Origin: Bacillota bacterium
GTDB taxonomy: Bacteria; Bacillota; Clostridia; Lachnospirales; Lachnospiraceae
Reading direction: 5' to 3'
DNA length: 7,948 bases
Assembly: GCA_023424235.1 (NCBI GenBank)
Contig: JAFAEB010000035.1
Coordinates: 1 to 7,948 of the forward strand
Below are positions 6,108-7,948 of this stretch, one piece after another. Made by a program: the position numbers and the translations under genes. The notes under the pieces are model-generated. The model was not told where the DNA came from. It searched no databases and saw nothing but the letters and a program-made list of their open reading frames with translations. Position 1 is the stretch's first letter. Every line of letters begins with the position of its first letter.

Positions 6108-6578
6108 TTACTCCCCTTCTGATAATTCTAATTTTAATAGATTAAGTGCTTTTCGTTGTCTCGTAGCTACCGTTCCTTGTGGTATATCCAATATACTTGC
6201 AGTTTCTGATAAAGAATAACCTGAAAAAAATCTTAAGATAATTACAAATCTTAATTCTTCTGGAAGAAGGGCTATGGCTTCTCGTAATGCCACCTTATCA
6301 TAGCAATATTCTACATGCTCATCTACCTCAACAATTTCTTCCACTTTTGTCCTCTTTAATCGTTTTAACTCTCGTTTACATTCATTGATCAGAATACGCG
6401 TAATCCAAGTAGTAAAATAGTCTGCTTCTCTAAGACTTTTTATAGCTTTTAATGCCTTATAGATACTCTCATCAACTGCTTCTAAGGCACTTGCTTCATT
6501 TTGAAGATATAGATAGGCCGTCTTATATAGTTGTTTTTTTATATCTTCAATCCGTTGTGCAAATTCTTCTTTCTCCAC
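6108..6578 (-). CDS. ECF-type RNA polymerase sigma factor, SigV/SigM-like
   Basis: The 156-aa protein has region 2 at ~10-75, with the helix SLREADYFTTWITRILINEC then KRELKR (48-73), typical of SigV-like ECF factors. Region 4 follows at ~98-152, with LLPEELRFVIILRFFSGYSL, then IPQGTVATRQRKALNLLK as recognition helix. The start is GTG 6578-6576, supported by GGGAGGGG six bases upstream. It is first in a two-gene operon with the DUF4179 anti-sigma protein two bases downstream. It would direct polymerase to envelope-stress promoters when released. It is clearly different in sequence from the other sigma factor in the window (shorter linker, different recognition helix), so the two modules are not a recent duplication. 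Its promoter is not obvious; a SigV or SigM orthology claim would need a tree. Confidence 0.94.
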   Translation of the reverse strand: MEKEEFAQRIEDIKKQLYKTAYLYLQNEASALEAVDESIYKALKAIKSLREADYFTTWITRILINECKRELKRLKRTKVEEIVEVDEHVEYCYDKVALREAIALLPEELRFVIILRFFSGYSLSETASILDIPQGTVATRQRKALNLLKLELSEGE

Positions 6579-6680
6579 TTATAACCCCTCCCTCTTTACT
6601 AACTATCTATTAGATAACTTAAACAAGTGATTTGATCTAACTAAATAAATATTATTATTTTATTTTTACATAATAAAATA
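6579..6680. other. Leader and promoter region of the second sigma operon
   Basis: This is AT-rich DNA just upstream of the GTG-started sigma gene. It contains the small palindrome TATCTA-T-TAGATA (6604-6616), about 25 bases before the start codon, which could be an operator or chance. The best sigma-A-like match on the minus strand is poor (TTATGT-N16-TATTTA). No ECF-type promoter was found. I see no gene here. Confidence 0.35.
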
Positions 6681-6702
6681 GGCTATTGATTATCCAATAG
6701 CC
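6669..6702 (-). terminator. Intrinsic terminator of the decayed gene at 6711-6848
   Basis: GGCTATTG (6681-6688) and CAATAGCC (6695-6702) form a perfect 8-bp stem with a 6-nt loop. On the minus strand the stem is followed by TATTTTATTATG, a usable U-rich tract. It starts nine bases past the TAG of the remnant frame, as expected for the terminator of a minus-strand gene. It also lies between any far-upstream promoter and the sigma gene. Confidence 0.7.
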
Positions 6703-6710
6703 ATATAAAT

Positions 6711-6848
6711 CTATTTATCTTTTGCTAAGTCTGCCAATAAAGCATATTTACCTTCAATAACCAGCGTACCATGAGGTATATTATCAGAAGGATTTTTATT
6801 TAATACCTTTATGTTTACCCATATTAAAATAATGCAATATTTTCCATG
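6711..6848 (-). pseudogene. C-terminal remnant of an unidentified gene
   Basis: On the minus strand, 45 codons run from just after a TAG (6851-6849) to a TAG at 6713-6711. There is no ATG or GTG start. The C-terminal part reads NIPHGTLVIEGKYALLADL then AKDK, which looks like real protein (balanced composition, GC-richer codons such as ACG CTG GTT) rather than spacer translation. The stop is followed by a terminator hairpin with a T-rich tract. Together these indicate the 3' end of a gene whose upstream part has been lost, directly downstream of gltD on the same strand. I do not recognise the family. A non-standard start (TTG or CTG inside) giving a tiny protein is possible but less likely. 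Confidence 0.5.
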
Positions 6849-6858
6849 CTATTGTCAA
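6829..6858 (-). promoter_or_regulatory. Possible sigma-A promoter upstream of the remnant and sigma operon
   Basis: On the minus strand TTGACA (6858-6853) is followed by 18 bases and CATTAT (6834-6829), a perfect -35 with a mediocre -10. It overlaps the start of the remnant frame and lies after the gltD terminator. A transcript from here would meet the hairpin at 6681-6702 before reaching the sigma gene, so its role is uncertain. Confidence 0.3.
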
Positions 6859-6875
6859 GTATCATACTGCATATC

Positions 6876-6924
6876 ACAACAAAAAGTTCCTACCCATTAC
6901 CTATAAGCTATGTGGTAGGAACTT
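6876..6924 (-). terminator. Intrinsic terminator of gltD
   Basis: GGTAGGAACTT (6914-6924) and AAGTTCCTACC (6884-6894) form a perfect 11-bp stem. On the minus strand the stem runs straight into TTTTTGTTGTG, a proper U-tract. It starts six bases past the gltD stop codon, so it ends the glutamate synthase transcript and insulates the sigma operon. Confidence 0.87.
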
Positions 6925-6930
6925 CTTATC

Positions 6931-7948
6931 TTAATCCAAATTACTATAACCCATTAAATAACGATCCACTTCCCTAGCTGCTTCTCTTCCTTCCCTAATT
7001 GCCCACACAACTAAGGATTGGCCACGATGCATATCACCAGTAGCAAATACGTTTTTCACATTGGTTACATAACTATTTTCATTTGTTTTTACATTCGTTC
7101 TTTCATTTAACTCTACTCCAAAGGCTTTTGCTACATAATCCTCTGTTCCAAGGAAGCCTGCTGCTATAAAGGCTAGATCCATATCTAAGATTTTTTCACT
7201 TCCAGGAACCTCTTCCATGGAAATACGTTTTGTTTCTTCATTTACCTTACGTTCAAGCTTTACAATCTTAACCTTAGATAGGTTGCCATCTTTTAAAATA
7301 AATTCCTTTACTGTAGATTCATATACCCTTGGGTCTTTGCCAAATACTGCGATTGCTTCCTCTTGACCATAATCCACTTTAAGAACCTTTGGCCACTGTG
7401 GCCATGGATTATCCTCTGTTCGAGTAAGTGGTGGCATTGGCATCATCTCAAGTTGTAGAACAGATTTTGCTCCTTGACGTATGGCTGTTCCAACACAGTC
7501 ATTTCCTGTATCTCCTCCACCTATTACTAGAACATTCTTACCCTTAGCATCGATACAAGCTTTATCCGTAAAGTTAGAATCTAATAAGCTTTTCGTAACT
7601 CCTTTTAAATAATCTACTGCAAAATAAATTCCCTTTCCTTCCCTACCAAGTACTTTAATATCTCTTGCATTGGAAGCACCACAAGCAAGAATGATACTAT
7701 CAAACTCTTTTTTAAGTTTACTTACTTGATAGTTCTTACCTACATCGGTATTGGTTATAAAAGTTACGCCTTCTTCTTTCATAATAGAGATTCTACGGTC
7801 TATTACCTTCTTATCTAGCTTCATGTTAGGTATTCCATACATTAATAAGCCACCAATTCGGTCACTTCTCTCGAATACCGTAACACTATGGCCTCTTTTA
7901 TTTAGTTGGTCTGCTGCTGCAAGACCTGATGGACCAGAACCAATTATT
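6931..7948 (-). CDS. gltD: Glutamate synthase small subunit, 5' end cut by window edge
   Basis: The frame is open from the right edge to TAA 6933-6931, giving 338 visible residues; full GltD is about 490, so roughly 150 N-terminal residues (the iron-sulfur part) are missing. The visible part starts in the FAD Rossmann motif IIGSGPSGLAAADQL and continues with ERSDRIGGLLMYGIPNMKLD. It then has the NADPH-binding VIGGGDTGNDCVGTAIRQGA (~142-161) and NPWPQWPKVLKVDYGQEEA then IAVFGKDPRVY, characteristic of GltD. The C-terminal FAD-contact motif is FATGDMHRGQSLVVWAIREG. This subunit oxidises NADPH and passes electrons through FAD and Fe-S clusters to the large subunit GltB, which makes two glutamates from glutamine and 2-oxoglutarate. 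gltB, if adjacent, would lie beyond the right edge. The ATG at 7842 is internal, not the start. Confidence 0.95.
   Translation of the reverse strand, partial: IIGSGPSGLAAADQLNKRGHSVTVFERSDRIGGLLMYGIPNMKLDKKVIDRRISIMKEEGVTFITNTDVGKNYQVSKLKKEFDSIILACGASNARDIKVLGREGKGIYFAVDYLKGVTKSLLDSNFTDKACIDAKGKNVLVIGGGDTGNDCVGTAIRQGAKSVLQLEMMPMPPLTRTEDNPWPQWPKVLKVDYGQEEAIAVFGKDPRVYESTVKEFILKDGNLSKVKIVKLERKVNEETKRISMEEVPGSEKILDMDLAFIAAGFLGTEDYVAKAFGVELNERTNVKTNENSYVTNVKNVFATGDMHRGQSLVVWAIREGREAAREVDRYLMGYSNLD

Noticed and set aside
7840..7842. ATG at 7842 as the start of gltD
   Set aside because: The frame is open upstream to the window edge and encodes the conserved FAD-binding GSGPSG motif, so the true start lies outside.
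1..7948. CRISPR arrays, tRNA or rRNA genes, toxin-antitoxin pairs, phage genes
   Set aside because: Both strands were read for regularly spaced repeats, cloverleaf-like segments and related genes; none was seen.

Overview
The window is AT-rich DNA from a low-GC Firmicute. Several signs point to a Clostridia/Lachnospiraceae-type genome: strong AGGAGG-like ribosome binding sites, consensus sigma-A promoters, a YtrA-type GntR regulator, ECF sigma/anti-sigma pairs with large ectodomains, and a decayed IS30-family transposase of the type common in that group. The taxonomic call is inference from sequence style and protein families; no rRNA or other marker is present.

Layout. (1) Positions 1-1705, minus strand: a tightly packed operon with a 136-aa YtrA-subfamily GntR repressor, a six-helix membrane protein, and a second related membrane protein cut by the left edge. 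It looks like an ABC-2 type transporter locus whose ATPase is not in the window. A perfect TTGACA-N17-TATAAT promoter at 1843-1871 drives it and is covered by nested inverted repeats, the probable operator. (2) Positions 1894-2175, plus strand: a collapsed IS30-family transposase remnant with a stop, frameshifts and a large internal deletion. (3) Positions 2208-4347, plus strand: a TTGAAT-N17-TGCTATAAT-type promoter, an ECF sigma factor, an overlapping 465-aa membrane-anchored probable anti-sigma factor, and a hairpin. (4) Positions 4348-4698: AT-rich convergent intergenic DNA with a possible 17-aa ORF, a small hairpin and a 17-bp perfect-stem hairpin. (5) Positions 4699-6578, minus strand: a second ECF sigma gene followed by a DUF4179-type anti-sigma gene, convergent with the first module. 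(6) Positions 6579-6930: intergenic DNA with the 3' end of a decayed gene plus its own terminator, and the terminator of gltD. (7) Positions 6931-7948, minus strand: the C-terminal two thirds of GltD, the glutamate synthase small subunit, cut by the right edge.

How the parts work together. The window is mainly envelope sensing and regulation: two independent sigma/anti-sigma modules placed tail to tail, next to a GntR-controlled membrane transporter operon. Each sigma factor is probably held at the membrane by the protein encoded just downstream and released on an unknown extracellular signal. The gltD end belongs to nitrogen assimilation and is separated from the sigma module by two terminators. 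I did not see a clearly new biological system. The points most worth a second look are the convergent pair of unlike sigma/anti-sigma modules, the unassigned C-terminal half of the 465-aa anti-sigma, the operator-promoter architecture, and the two gene remnants.
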